A DNA stretch of 64,000 bases from Bugula neritina (Eukaryota; Bryozoa; Gymnolaemata; Cheilostomatida; Bugulidae), in contig OZ037773.1 in assembly GCA_964035545.1 (NCBI GenBank), positions 7,590,751-7,654,750 of the forward strand. Reading direction: 5' to 3'. Shown piece by piece: positions 33,686-46,555 of this stretch (the stretch's first letter is position 1; each line of letters opens with the position of its first letter). The notes beneath the pieces were generated by a model, which ran no database searches, was not told where the DNA came from, and saw only the letters and a list, made by a program, of their open reading frames with translations. The translations under genes and the position numbers were made by a program.

Positions 33686-34381
33686 GATGTACCATCACGA
33701 TTCCAATATATTTGATTACAAGACAGGGTCATGTAATGTATAGTAATATATACTTTAAATCACATTATGTAGGCTAGTGGAGTACCTTGAAGAGATAGCA
33801 TACCCTCAGGACCTGTATGCTGGAAGAGTCTGGTCAGATTCTCGACCCTTCCGAGATCCAAACCAATCACACTACATGAGTTTTGAGTTTTACCCCTACA
33901 GGCGTCTTCCCCCATTTATTGCTGCCGGTGCTAGCCTCATTTCAGCTTCTGTTGCTGAATCTTTAAACATCGTTGGGCAGTTTACCAAGTATCTTCCATT
34001 TGACGATGTTTTCTATGGTTAGTAGTAAGCGATATCTACTTGCAGTGCACAAATATTCTTGTTATTTGCTACCTCTGTCAGATTATTGAGTTTGACTGTT
34101 TATTTACAGCTGATTGTAGCAGTTGACAATTACTATTTACTCATTTCTTTTTAATAAATGTGACTTTTTATTTTTGCTAAAAATTATTGCAGATTTACAT
34201 GTTATTTACAGGTATGGTGGCTAAAAAACTGAATTTAGAGCTAACTGATTTAACCCATCTTTTGCCGTCATACTTTGTGCCAAGTGTCACCGCAGCCCAC
34301 ATTCACAAGTCACTTATTGGCTCACACCGATACGGCAACCTTACTGAAATACGACTCATTCACAAATATATACACTCCTGA
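30355..34381 (+). CDS. Glycosyltransferase family 31 (beta-1,3-galactosyl/GlcNAc transferase-like), copy 1
   Basis: Six exons: 30355-30484, 30721-30888, 31277-31396, 32211-32412, 33773-34017 and 34212-34381 (TGA), giving 344 residues. A short basic N-terminus precedes a membrane anchor (VLLYGVPLVILLYICC), the type II Golgi topology. GT31 features in order are LITVLIKTRVEDRRNRDLLR then QTW (family: IKS-RRxAIRxTW), FLLG, GDFIDAYLNNTLKFRMGLKY (family: DFxDSYxNLTLKT), [10 protein letters not shown] with the DxD metal-ion motif as DGD, LPPFIAAGASLIS (family: YPPYxSGxGYVxS) and FDDVFYG (family: EDVYxG). Acceptor and product cannot be told from sequence. A 5' UTR exon probably ends at the acceptor near 30305. 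Introns 1, 2 and 4 contain expanded repeats. It is the first of three tandem copies. Confidence 0.85.
30505..30660. repeat. TGTGTGCTTAG-type microsatellite
   Basis: An imperfect array of GTGTGTGTGCTTAG-like units in intron 1 of glycosyltransferase copy 1. Copy 2 has a more regular array at the same place. Confidence 0.75.
30898..31152. repeat. 36-bp tandem repeat (about 7 units) at the exon 2 donor
   Basis: Unit AACAAGCACTTGTAGCACCT plus GACACATACTGTAACT. The array starts 10 bp after the exon 2 splice donor. Its TACTGTAAAT segment is the same as the last 10 exonic bases (30879-30888), so the expansion probably began across the splice site. Copy 2 has about three units (46443-46555). Confidence 0.85.
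33311..33683. repeat. (CA)n/(CACT)n microsatellite
   Basis: About 370 bp of CA with interspersed CACT in intron 4 of glycosyltransferase copy 1, 90 bp before the exon 5 acceptor. Copy 2 has an (ACGC)n array at the equivalent site. Confidence 0.95.
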
Positions 34382-34870
34382 GCTAGACTCTATACATGTG
34401 CATAAATCTCCGGTGTATTATATACCACAACTAGTCTCTCACATTACAGTATTGGCTTTGTATAGTTGTAAAATGTGCTGAACACAGAGTGGTTTTATCT
34501 TAACTCACCTACTTTCATAACATATTTATGCAGTTTATTTAAATTGAGTTTTATTTAAATACTCAAATCTTTGTTACGAAAGATACTCAATACTAAATCA
34601 GCAGCTAAATGAAAGATTTTACATCTTCAAAATTTCAAGGTCTTTGCTGTACAATGAATCCATGTTTGGTGCATAATTTTCTGCAGTGCTATTTTTACTT
34701 TACCAAAGACTGTTTACTGATGGCAACTATACGGTTGTTTGCCCGTGTATTTTTTATAATCTAGCTGGTTTCTGGGCAAATGATAAAATTTAGGAAAAAA
34801 ATAAAAACCGTTTTTTACTTAAAACAATTAACATTCTTTATCATATATATTTTCATAAATGATTAATTGA
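34382..34870. other. 3' flank of glycosyltransferase copy 1
   Basis: I see no exon. An AATAAA-like hexamer lies at 34799-34804 on the + strand and is a weak polyadenylation candidate. Confidence 0.35.
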
Positions 34871-37800
34871 TGTACTATACAGAGTAATGTAATATACAGA
34901 GTAATATAATATATAGAGTAATGTAATATACAGAGTAATGTAATATACAGAGTAATATAATATACAGAGTAATATAATATACAGAGTAATATAATATACA
35001 GAGTAATGTAATATACAGAGTAATATAATATACAGAGTGATGTAATATACAGAGTAATATAATATACAGAGTAATGTAATATACAGAGTAATGTAATATA
35101 CAGAGTAATGTAATATACAGAGTAATGTAATATACAGAGTAATATAATATATAGAGTAATGTAATATACAGAGTAATGTAATATACAGAGTAATATAATA
35201 TACAGAGTAATATAATATACAGAGTAATATAATATACAGAGTAATGTAATATACAGAGTAATGTAATATACAGAGTAATGTAATATACAGAGTAATATAA
35301 TATACAGAGTGATGTAATATACAGAGTAATATAATATATAGAGTAATGTAATATACAGAGTAATGTAATATACAGAGTAATATAATATACAGAGTAATAT
35401 AATATACAGAGTAATATAATATACAGAGTAATATAATATACAGAGTAATGTAATATACAGAGTAATGTAATATACAGAGTAATGTAATATACAGAGTAAT
35501 ATAATATACAGAGTAATATAATATACAGAGTAATATAATATACAGAATAATGTAATATACAGAGTAATATAATATACAGAGTAATATAATATATAGAGTA
35601 ATGTAATATACAGAGTAATGTAATATACAGAGTAATGTAATATACAGAGTAATGTAATATACAGAATAATGTAATATACAGAGTAATGTAATATACAGAG
35701 TAATTTAATATACAGAGTAATGTAATATACAGAATAATGTAATATACAGAGTAATGTAATATATAGAGTAATGTAATATACAGAGTGATGTAATATACAG
35801 AGTGATGTAATATACAGAGTAATGTAATATACAGAGTAATGTAATATACAGAGTAATGTAATATACAGAGTAATATAATATACAGAGTAATATAATATAT
35901 AGAGTAATGTAATATACAGAGTAATATAATATACAGAGTAATGTAATATACAGAGTGATGTAATATACAGAGTAATATAATATACAGAGTAATATAATAT
36001 ACAGAGTAATGTAATATACAGAGTAATGTAATATACAGAGTAATATAATATACAGAGTAATATAATATATAGAGTAATGTAATATACAGAGTAATTTAAT
36101 ATACAGAGTAATGTAATATACAGAGTAATATAATATACAGAGTAATATAATATATAGAGTAATGTAATATATAGAGTAATGTAATATACAGAGTGATGTA
36201 ATATACAGAGTAATATAATATACAGAGTAATGTAATATACAGAGTAATGTAATATACAGAATAATGTAATATACAGAGTAATATAATGTACAGAGTAATA
36301 TAATATACAGAGTAATGTAATATATAGAGTAATGTAATATACAGAGTAATATAATATATAGAGTAATGTAATATACAGAGTAATGTACTATACAGAGTAA
36401 TGTAATATACAGAGTAATGTAATATACAGAGTAATGTAATATACAGAATAATGTAATATACAGAGTAATATAATGTACAGAGTAATATAATATACAGAGT
36501 AATGTAATATATAGAGTAATGTAATATACAGAGTAATATAATATATAGAGTAATGTAATATACAGAGTAATGTACTATACAGAGTAATGTAATATACAGA
36601 GTGATGTAATATACAGAGTAATATAATATACAGAGTAATATAATATACAGAGTAATATAATATACAGAGTAATGTAATATATAGAGTAATGTAATATACA
36701 GAGTAATATAATATACAGAGTAATATAATGTACAGAGTAATATAATGTACAGAGTAATATAATATACAGAGTAATGTAATATATAGAGTAATGTAATATA
36801 CAGAGTAATATAATATACAGAGTAATGTAATATACAGAGTAATGTAATATACAGAGTAATGTAATATACAGAGTAATGTAATATACAGAGTAATGTAATA
36901 TACAGAGTACTATAATATACAGAGTAATGTAATATATAGAGTAATGTAATATACAGAATAATGTAATATACAGAGTAATATAATGTACAGAGTAATATAA
37001 TATACAGAGTAATGTAATATATAGAGTAATGTAATATACAGAGTAATATAATATATAGAGTAATGTAATATACAGAGTAATGTACTATACAGAGTAATGT
37101 AATATACAGAGTGATGTAATATACAGAGTAATGTAATATACAGAGTAATATAATATATAGAGTAATATAATATATAGAGTAATGTAATATACAGAATAAT
37201 GTAATATACAGAGTGATGTAATATACAGAGTAATGTAATATACAGAGTAATGTAATATACAGAATAATGTAATATACAGAGTAATGTAATATACAGAGTA
37301 ATATAATATACAGAGTAATGTAATATACAGAGTGATGTAATATACAGAGTAATGTAATATACAGAGTAATATAATATATAGAGTAATATAATATATAGAG
37401 TAATGTAATATACAGAATAATGTAATATACAGAGTGATGTAATATACAGAGTAATGTAATATACAGAGTAATGTAATATACAGAATAATGTAATATACAG
37501 AGTAATGTAATATACAGAGTAATATAATATACAGAGTAATATAATATACAGAGTGATGTAATATACAGAGTAATATAATATACAGAGTGATGTAATATAC
37601 AGAGTAATGTAATATACAGAATAATGTAATATACAGAGTGATGTAATATACAGAGTAATGTAATATACAGAGTAATATAATATATAGAGTAATGTAATAT
37701 ACAGAGTAATATAATGTACAGAGTGATGTAATATACAGAGTAATGTAATATACAGAGTAATATAATATACAGAGTGATGTAATATACAGAGTAATGTAAT

Positions 37801-40303
37801 ATACAGAATAATGTAATATACAGAGTGATGTAATATACAGAGTAATGTAATATACAGAGTAATATAATATATAGAGTAATGTAATATACAGAGTAATGTA
37901 ATATACAGAGTAATGTAATATACAGAGTAATGTAATATACAGAGTAATGTAATATACAGAGTAATGTAATATACAGAGTAATGTAATATACAGAGTAATG
38001 TAATATACAGAGTAATATAATATATAGAGTAATGTAATATACAGAGTAATATAATATACAGAGTAATGTAATATACAGAGTAATATAATATATAGAGTAA
38101 TGTAATATACAGAGTAATGTAATATACAGAGTAATATAATATACAGAGTAATATAATATACAGAGTGATGTAATATACAGAGTAATATAATATACAGAGT
38201 AATATAATATATAGAGTAATGTAATATATAGAGTAATGTAATATACAGAGTGATGTAATATACAGAGTAATATAATATACAGAGTAATGTAATATACAGA
38301 GTAATGTAATATACAGAATAATGTAATATACAGAGTAATATAATGTACAGAGTGATGTAATATACAGAGTAATGTAATATACAGAGTAATATAATATACA
38401 GAGTGATGTAATATACAGAGTAATATAATATACAGAGTAATATAATATACAGAGTGATGTAATATACAGAGTAATATAATATACAGAGTAATGTAATATA
38501 CAGAGTAATGTAATATACAGAATAATGTAATATACAGAGTAATATAATGTACAGAGTGATGTAATATACAGAGTAATGTAATATACAGAGTAATATAATA
38601 TACAGAGTGATGTAATATACAGAGTAATATAATATACAGAGTAATATAATATACAGAGTAATGTAATATACAGAGTAATATAATATACAGAGTAATGTAA
38701 TATACAGAGTAATATAATATACAGAGTAATATAATATACAGAGTAATATAATATACAGAGTGATGTAATATACAGAGTAATATAATATACAGAGTAATAT
38801 AATATACAGAGTAATGTAATATATAGAGTAATGTAATATACAGAGTAATATAATATACAGAGTAATGTAATATACAGAGTAATATAATATACAGAGTAAT
38901 GTAATATACAGAGTAATATAATATACAGAGTAATATAATATACAGAGTAATATAATATACAGAGTGATGTAATATACAGAGTAATATAATATACAGAGTA
39001 ATATAATATACAGAGTAATGTAATATATAGAGTAATATAATATACAGAGTAATATAATATACAGAGTAATATAATATACAGAGTAATATAATATACAGAG
39101 TAATGTAATATACAGAGTAATATAATATACAGAGTAATGTAATATATAGAGTAATGTAATATACAGAGTAATGTAATATACAGAGTAATGTAATATACAG
39201 AGTAATATAATATACAGAGTAATATAATATACAGAGTAATGTAATATACAGAGTAATGTAATATACAGAGTAATATAATATATAGAGTAATGTAATATAC
39301 AGAGTAATGTAATATACAGAGTAATATAATATACAGAGTGATGTAATATACAGAGTAATGTAATATACAGAGTAATATAATATACAGAGTAATGTAATAT
39401 ATAGAGTAATGTAATATACAGAGTAATATAATATACAGAGTAATGTAATATATAGAGTAATGTAATATACAGAGTAATATAATATACAGAGTGATGTAAT
39501 ATACAGAGTAATGTAATATACAGAGTAATATAATATACAGAGTAATGTAATATATAGAGTAATGTAATATACAGAGTAATGTAATATACAGAGTAATGTA
39601 ATATACAGAGTAATATAATATACAGAGTAATATAATATACAGAGTAATGTAATATACAGAGTAATATAATATATAGAGTAATATAATATACAGAGTGATG
39701 TAATATACAGAGTAATATAATATACAGAGTAATATAATATACAGAGTAATATAATATACAGAGTAATGTAATATATAGAGTAATATAATATACAGAGTAA
39801 TATAATATACAGAGTAATATAATATACAGAGTGATGTAATATACAGAGTAATATAATATACAGAGTAATATAATATACAGAGTAATGTAATATATAGAGT
39901 AATGTAATATACAGAGTAATATAATATACAGAGTAATATAATATACAGAGTAATGTAATATATAGAGTAATGTAATATACAGAGTAATGTAATATACAGA
40001 GTAATGTAATATACAGAGTAATATAATATACAGAGTAATATAATATACAGAGTAATGTAATATACAGAGTAATATAATATACAGAGTAATATAATATACA
40101 GAGTAATGTAATATACAGAGTAATGTAATATACAGAGTAATGTAATATACAGAGTAATGTAATATACAGAGTAATGTAATATACAGAGTAATGTAATATA
40201 CAGAGTAATGTAATATACAGAGTAATATAATATATAGAGTAATGTAATATACAGAGTAATGTAATATACAGAGTAATGTAATATACAGAGTAATGTAATA
40301 GAG
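34871..40303. repeat. 17-bp satellite array, about 5.4 kb (roughly 320 units)
   Basis: Consensus unit GAGTAATRTAATATAYA (17 bp). Most variation is at four sites: G/A in TAATRT, C/T in TATAYA, GAGTAA/GAATAA and GTAATG/GTGATG. Register is kept throughout. The rare variant TGTACTATAC occurs at 36384, 36571 and 37081, spaced 187 and 510 bp (11 and 30 units), within blocks sharing the same order of neighbouring variants. This shows higher-order amplification. The array ends abruptly at both sides in unrelated sequence. No coding. Confidence 0.97.
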
Positions 40304-40314
40304 TAGATTTTGAT

Positions 40315-41731
40315 AATCAGAAGGTTGATAGACTACTTAACTTAGTCACAGTGTCGTACTGACCGGGTGGGAGCCCCCTACAACAGAGTACGAGAATCTG
40401 TTGCAGGTGAGACGCAGAGAAAGGAACTAGAAGATATCTTAACACCACCGTCACGCAGTCACCCCCTCCCCCTCGTACTCTTCTTTCCGATACTGGCAAG
40501 CAATAGACTGCGTTCCTTAATGGCTCTTCGCTACAGAGCAGGTGGCTGTCATGGGCAGATGGTGTTGACAACCTTCTCCTTCCACTAATACGATTGGCGT
40601 GGAGATGATGATAATATATAGTTAGGATAGTTTTTAATATGTTACAAATTTTACTGTTTTATAATCTAATAATATAATAATATCCTTGTATATGGGTAGA
40701 TTAATAGTATAACAGTAAAGTACACATGTGTGTCATCTAATCTTTCGAAGTAGGAGAGTCTGCAACCCTGTTTTTTGTTAGCACTACTAGTAGTGTGTTA
40801 CCCTATTGATGCTTGGCCCTGTAGAATAATTCTGGTATCAGACATAGGTGTTGGTCTTTCTTTTTCCTTGCTGGTACGCTGCTGTGAAGCCCACCCCTTT
40901 TAGTGGGGCAGCCAGCAGTGCGGCCCGGTTATGTTCAAGCTGTCCTGTCACATGATCTAATATTCTTTTTAATATTGTACTCTGTGTGGTTATTTTCCTT
41001 CACTGTGTTTTATTTAATATGGTATTATATTGTGTTGCTTCTGTTGTGCAATGCAGTGTTATTCTGTTTTACATTTTTCTATTTTCGTCTTTACGTTTTT
41101 TTTTGGGATTAGTAACCTACGCGCTGGCAAGGATGCCAACTACCCCCTTCATCGTTCATGTTACGTCCTCCTAACATTCCGGAACCGGAATTTCTCTTTT
41201 TTTCTCCCAAGCGGGCCCAGATTGCAGCAAAGTTACCCGGCTGTATAAAGAGCAGTTGAGGACAGCCCTGAAGTTACACAGGCTGAGACTACAGGAGATC
41301 CCGGCAATGGCGACTCTGTTGACTCGACTGGAGCAGTGGCCTGAGGATATGCCTTTCGATAGGTCGGAGGAATGTAAGAGTCGTGCTCCTGTGCACAACT
41401 GACTGTAAGGAGTTGTGCTCCTGTGTATATCGAAAGGACAACTCCCCTGTTCTCATTCTGTTATCTTAATTCGTAGCGTCTCTAATACACTCGGCCTAAC
41501 AACGTCCACATTACTATACTACCGACTTAAGCTCTGAACCAAGAAGGGGACTAACTAATTAGAAATGATAGCTAGCTGCTTGGACAGCAGCAGTTGGACA
41601 GTGGCATTAATTTAGATAGGTTGTGTTATACTGTCTGCAATTATGTAGTGTGCTTTTATTATTAGTGTATAGTTTGACTTGGGTATGTTTTGGTTTGAAT
41701 AAACGCTTTATTATTCTACTCTAACTTGGCA
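40315..41731 (+). mobile_element. LTR-retrotransposon-like remnant (possible solo LTR)
   Basis: An island visibly richer in G and C than its surroundings. A TGATGATAATA start at 40606 and an ACTTGGCA end at 41731 give possible TG...CA LTR ends of about 1.1 kb. Inside are a TATA-like TGTATAAAGAG near 41241 and GAATAAA near 41697, in promoter-to-polyA order. The 290 bp before it could be the 3' end of an internal region. I found no target duplication and no reverse transcriptase or integrase, so the class is uncertain. Confidence 0.3.
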
Positions 41732-41785
41732 GTGTTGCATTATGCTATAAATAAGCAGTAATCAGTGAATGCATAAATTCACAAT

Positions 41786-42184
41786 AGTTTCTATTGTAGC
41801 ATTGAACCAAAGAATCTATTGATGTTGAATTATAATTCTAGTGTGGTATTCTACATATAGTACACCTTCTTAGTGTACAGCTATCAATTTTATGATCTAA
41901 GCTAGTCCTGGTTAGTCATTGAAGGTTTAGTCCATATACAGTGCAGGTTAGTACTTTAAGCTTTTACAGAACACATACAACTAGAAAAAGTGCAGTATAA
42001 GAACATAGCTGATATGAAATATCACTAAATTTTCAGTCATTTCAGTTCAGTTTAAATTAGAGATAATCATATAATTTTGCTCATCACAATTACTAATGTT
42101 CACCAGCTAAGTGAATTTTCGGGCAAATACTATGATTCATAATTGTTGATTGTATTTGTAATTATCCATATTGGCTGTTTTTGA
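41786..42184. repeat. Dispersed repeat, copy 2
   Basis: Counterpart of 25757-26152. It stops at GGCTGTTTTTGA, exactly where a MULE-type terminus (GGTGACTAGTCAATATTCCG) begins, while copy 1 reads on into AATTTGGCTTC. Confidence 0.75.
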
Positions 42185-42531
42185 GGTGACTAGTCAATAT
42201 TCCGAAGGCCCATTGCTCCGAAGGTGCATTATTCCGAAGGTGCATTAGTCTGAAAATTAGTAACACAGGATTATTATACCACTGAGAATATCAAAAATTT
42301 CACTCACAATCTTGCTATGTTATTGCTAGCTGTGAGTGGCATGCGTGTGGCCTACTTGTAATTTTTTAGCCTGAGATTACGCTATGATGCTGCTTCAATT
42401 AAGGGCTGGTTGTCTATCAACATTCCATTGTGGCTGCTCCATAAACTAAGTACACAGCAAGCTATTCACTAGTCTGTCGGCTAGCAAGCCTGTAATTAGT
42501 AATCTATGCATTAGTATCTCTTCATCTCTAA
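42185..42531. mobile_element. Left arm of a Mutator-like foldback element (truncated)
   Basis: Starts GGTGACTAGTCAATATTCCG, has three degenerate CCGAAGG subrepeats, and follows the arm of the 23511-25245 element to CATCTCTAA. It is cut at 42531 by the next transposon, and its right arm is missing. Confidence 0.75.
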
Positions 42532-45500
42532 TAGTCTAGAAGTAACCTCCCAAAAGGTGCTCAAAAAATTGACTTATTACACTTTACTAGGTGGCCACTC
42601 AAAAAAAATTGTTTCTAAATCAGAATTTTGTGCTGATTCTGAATCTACAAACTCTAGAATTTTATCTTCACCCAAACTCAAGTTATTGCAAAAAACAAAT
42701 TGACATCTTGGATGGGTCATAATAAAAAGAAATGTGGAGTGTGCAAAATAGTATCCAATTTTACCAAGCTATCTTGAAGAAAAAATATTTGCTGAAATAT
42801 CAAAAATAATTGCCTTTTGACTAGAATTCTATGCTGATGCTGAATTTAAAGACTGCAAGATGCTATATCTCAAATTAAAACCAAGTTGTTTACGTAAACA
42901 TATATGTTTGTTATGCATCAACGTATTGCATGCAGCATAAGCATACAGAATAATTGTATGACCAAGCTATTTATACAAAAACAAAGTTATGCTGATGTGT
43001 GAAAAAACTATATTTATAAAATCATAGCGCAAAATAAATGTTGAAATGAATAAATATTGAAATCTTTTGAACACAGCCCAGGTGAGTCATTTGCTAGTCT
43101 GTCAGTAGCCGTTAAACATTTGCAAAAATCAACAAGATTCTGTAAAATTATTTAGAGAAACAGAAGCATGAGAGATGATCAAAATCAAATTGTTTGCAGC
43201 CAAATATATAACAAATGTCTAAAAATAGTGTTTCATTATGAAAAAGTATTCTCGCCATCATTGTCACTGTCGTCAGTCTCCTCAGCTTCTTCTTCCCAAG
43301 TATAGCACTTCTTTTCAGACAATCCTTACATTGACAAACATCGGTGCACTGCATTTGAGACTTCTGACATCCACATATTGATATGTTGCAGCCAGTCTTA
43401 CAGGAGCAGTTTAAACTTTGCAATAAACATGTTCAGGTGCAATCGCAGCTTGAATCATCCACTTTATATTTATGCTGCCATGAATCTTATCAATCTACCC
43501 ATGATGTTCTGGGGGTGGTGCATCAATATAGGCTGTTGTCGATCACCCTTCTTTAAATGGCTGCATGCCTGATAATATGCTTTTTTTAAGTGCAAACTTA
43601 ATTCATCTTTTGTTTGAGGCAAACTGTTTTGAGTTATGTTATAACATAACTGTCTGTCTATAGACAGTGAACAAAATACAGTGTATTGGACAACATCTGT
43701 ATTTGAATTTCTTGCTCAAAGAAGTTTACAAACAAATTGTTCTACTTCAGCCGCTGAAATGGCTGGTGGCTTGAAATACTTTTCGAGGTGTTCAAAGCTT
43801 CCCATACATTCAGGATATTTTCTCAAAAGAGAGTAGGCTGTGAGCTAACCTTTTTCATAAAAAGCACAAGAGTCGAATCACAACTTGTTAAAGCATGAAA
43901 TCTAGTAAGCGCTGCACACAACTGTGGTCGGGATTTATTTGCTGCAATGTTGACATCCAAATACCTAATATGATTATGGTTTCTTCCCAGATAGTCGCTA
44001 TTTCTATTTTGTTGCCATATATATTAATATTGCCTATATAACTGTTGTATTGATTGCTAAATAGCTAATATGCTAATAGCTATAGTAGCTAACATGAATT
44101 ATCTAGAATAATTTTCTATTATTCTTACAAATTTGTGTGGGACAAAAAGTAGTAATATACATTAATAATAGACACTATCTTTAATGGATACTTATAAACA
44201 AAATTTCTTTTCAAACAACGGGCAAGATGTATAGAATATACAAAATTAATAAGTTAAGGCAGATCAAAGGAATCTATTTATGCATGTGCTAAATAACAAG
44301 CAATTAATCAAAGTTTATTTAAATATACATATATTTCAATAATAATAAAACAGATTGCACATAAAAATACATTTTACCAAAATAAATAACTAGCGTCTAA
44401 GTAGGCAATTTAGCCTAACCTCTATTTGGGATGATATTACCAAGATTACGACACCCGCGAAAAAATATAATTGGCAAGAAGGTAATGTCTAGCAAATATG
44501 GTGAGAATCAAGATGAAAACATGCATGTCTTGAGATTTGATTATTACACTCGGGCTTATGATGTTCATAAGATATTTTGCATGTAACAAAGTTTGTGTAC
44601 TTGCTTCCTCGTGATCTGATTGTAAGCATTTGAGTTCTGTTTTCTTAGGAATTCCACCATGTTTAAAAAATTCTTGCTGAATGCAATTTTTGTTTGGTAT
44701 GCAATAGCTATAATAACAGTATTGTTCTCTAAAGTTTTTCTACTCCATTTTTCACACAAAAATGCACCAGTCACTAACGCAGCTTGTTCTATTTGCTAAT
44801 AAGAAATTATTTTTGTGACAAATGAAACACATAAAAAAATTACATGCCTATAATTTTTTAATAAGACAGCCCGAGATCATTTTTCTAATGGGTGGCTTAA
44901 ATATAACCATATATATTTAAAATTATAGGAAAGCTTTAGGGTATTTCTTTTGTAACTATAACTGAGCTAAATTGACTCTAGAGTCATTATATTAAGATAG
45001 TATAAAAATATGCATTTTAACCAAAAACATTGTTTCAAAAACCAAATTGCTTATATATATAATATATAGTTCAGCTTAAATTTATTGGCAAAGCTCAATC
45101 GTACACATTTAAAATATTATCTTCCGAAGTCCAGACCAACCTGCTCATGCTTCTCATTACTTTTTGCAAAAGTAGTTATTATAATAAAAATCGTGAAGAA
45201 AATCATTATCAGACACAGATTTACTTATAATTCGGCTTTTTTATAGCTGATCAATAATAATGTTTGCCTTATAACTAAAAAACCCATTTCTTTGCTTATT
45301 TTCGTCCATATAGTCTACATTTTTTCAAATGTTTTCACAAGAAAATCACTAGAATTAAACCCAGAGAAGTGAAAAACACATCTATGATTATCTGCAAAAA
45401 TTTTTGCTTGTATATACAATAAACTAGCTTCAACAATTTCAAGATAATACTTGACAGATTCGGACAAAGCTGTGGGGAAACAACTCCTGTAAAAGTTTAA

Positions 45501-45850
45501 AGAGCTTTTGTGACTCACTAGGTGGACAGAACAATTTAGAGTTTTTATAACAAAAAGTGGGAAGAGTATCTATAATCATCAGCAAAATTATTTTGCTTAT
45601 ATGAAATAAATTAGCTTTAATAATTCTAAGATATTTAGCTGATTCACAAAAACGTTAGGAGAAGACAACTCCTGATTCATTTAAAAAGTTTGAAGCGCTT
45701 TTTTGGCTAACTGGGTGCGCAGAACAGTTTAGAGTTTTCACAGATTAATTAAGACCTTTAAAACTCTCCATTTCTATAAAAAGTGCATGGCCACCTCTCG
45801 GAGTGTAATGAGTGAAAGATAATTGGAGGTTACTTCTAGAGTCTAGACTA
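42532..45850. mobile_element. DNA transposon relic with CXC-domain protein remnant
   Basis: Termini are inverted repeats: TAGTCTAGAAGTAACCTCC on the left and the complement of TAGTCTAGACTCTAGAAG plus TAACCTCC on the right. Both continue inwards to a shared TTACACT and GGTGGCCA. CTAATAG flanks both ends and may be a 7-bp target duplication, but it merges with the repeat ends, so 5-7 bp is possible. The interior has a broken minus-strand gene (43260-44000). The right end abuts the duplicated 5' flank of the glycosyltransferase gene. Confidence 0.6.
43260..44000 (-). pseudogene. Transposon-associated protein with C-terminal CXC domain, broken
   Basis: Minus-strand fragments in several frames keep the order of a large invertebrate protein family often annotated 'tesmin/TSO1-like CXC domain'. 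First comes RYLDV near 43980, then FHALTSCDSTLVLF (family: FHALTGCDTTS). SFEHLEKYFKPPAISAAEVE and QFVCKLL lie near 43720-43800. A Cys cluster follows at 43318-43423 with CSCKTGC, CGCQKSQMQC and CQCKDC. Stops and frameshifts separate the parts, so it is dead. The function of the family is not known to me; its placement between inverted repeats points to a transposon. Confidence 0.55.
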
Positions 45851-46087
45851 ATAGTTTACTAGAAAAGTACTAACCCACCATTATATGTCTTCTGCAGGTG
45901 AAATTTCTTTCTCTCCTGCGCACATTAAGACTTGCCAACACCTGTTATGTCACCCTGTTCACTGAACAAACTACGAGCCTTTCTCTACAGGAAACCTGGT
46001 TCTGTGTTACTCTATAGAATTCCCCTGGTTATCCTTTTATGCATTTGTTGTCTCCGAATATATTGGAAACGTTATGGTAAGTCAACT

Positions 46088-46200
46088 GTGTGTGCCCAGT
46101 GTGTGTGTGCCCAGTGTGTGTGTGCCCAGTGTGTGTGTGCCCAGTGTGTGTGTGCCCAGTGTGTGTGTGCCCAGTGTGTGTGTGCCCAGTGTGTATGTGT
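46088..46200. repeat. 15-bp minisatellite GCCCAGTGTGTGTGT (about 7 units)
   Basis: A regular 15-bp array starting about 12 bp after the exon 1 donor of glycosyltransferase copy 2. It equals the degenerate TG-rich array at 30505-30660 in copy 1. Confidence 0.9.
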
Positions 46201-46442
46201 TCGCACACTGTAGATGTAGATGCGTATAAATGGATTTCTAGTATCTGCATGTATGCAATGCTGTAGAATGGTGGAATGACTTGATGGGAAAACCCATGAG
46301 CGAGTACTCATGGCCGTTAAATATAGATGCAGCTAAGTTGATGCAAGAATACAAGTCAGGGACACTCAGTATTCAGCCAATCACAGTGGACCAATCTTCT
46401 ATCAGTCTATTCCCGTCTAGCAAATACTGCAAACGTAAGTAT

Positions 46443-46555
46443 CAGCAAGCACTTGTAGCACCTGACACATTACGCAAATAACAAGCACCTCTAGCACCTG
46501 ACACATACTGTAACTAACAAGCATTTGTAGCATCTGACACATACTGTAAATAACA
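46443..46555. repeat. 36-bp tandem repeat (about 3 units)
   Basis: Same unit and location as 30898-31152, with fewer copies. It begins 9 bp after the exon 2 donor of copy 2. Confidence 0.8.

Noticed and set aside
33146-33715. Long His-Thr repeat frame of 189 codons
   Set aside because: It is the translation of the (CA)n microsatellite in intron 4 of glycosyltransferase copy 1; there is no gene.
34871-40303. CRISPR-like or bacterial repeat array
   Set aside because: Units are contiguous 17-mers without spacers, in a genome with introns; it is a satellite.
45932-46213. CAQCV repeat protein extension of exon 1
   Set aside because: Read-through of the exon 1 donor into the 15-bp minisatellite. 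The donor GTAAGT is canonical and copy 1 splices at the same site.
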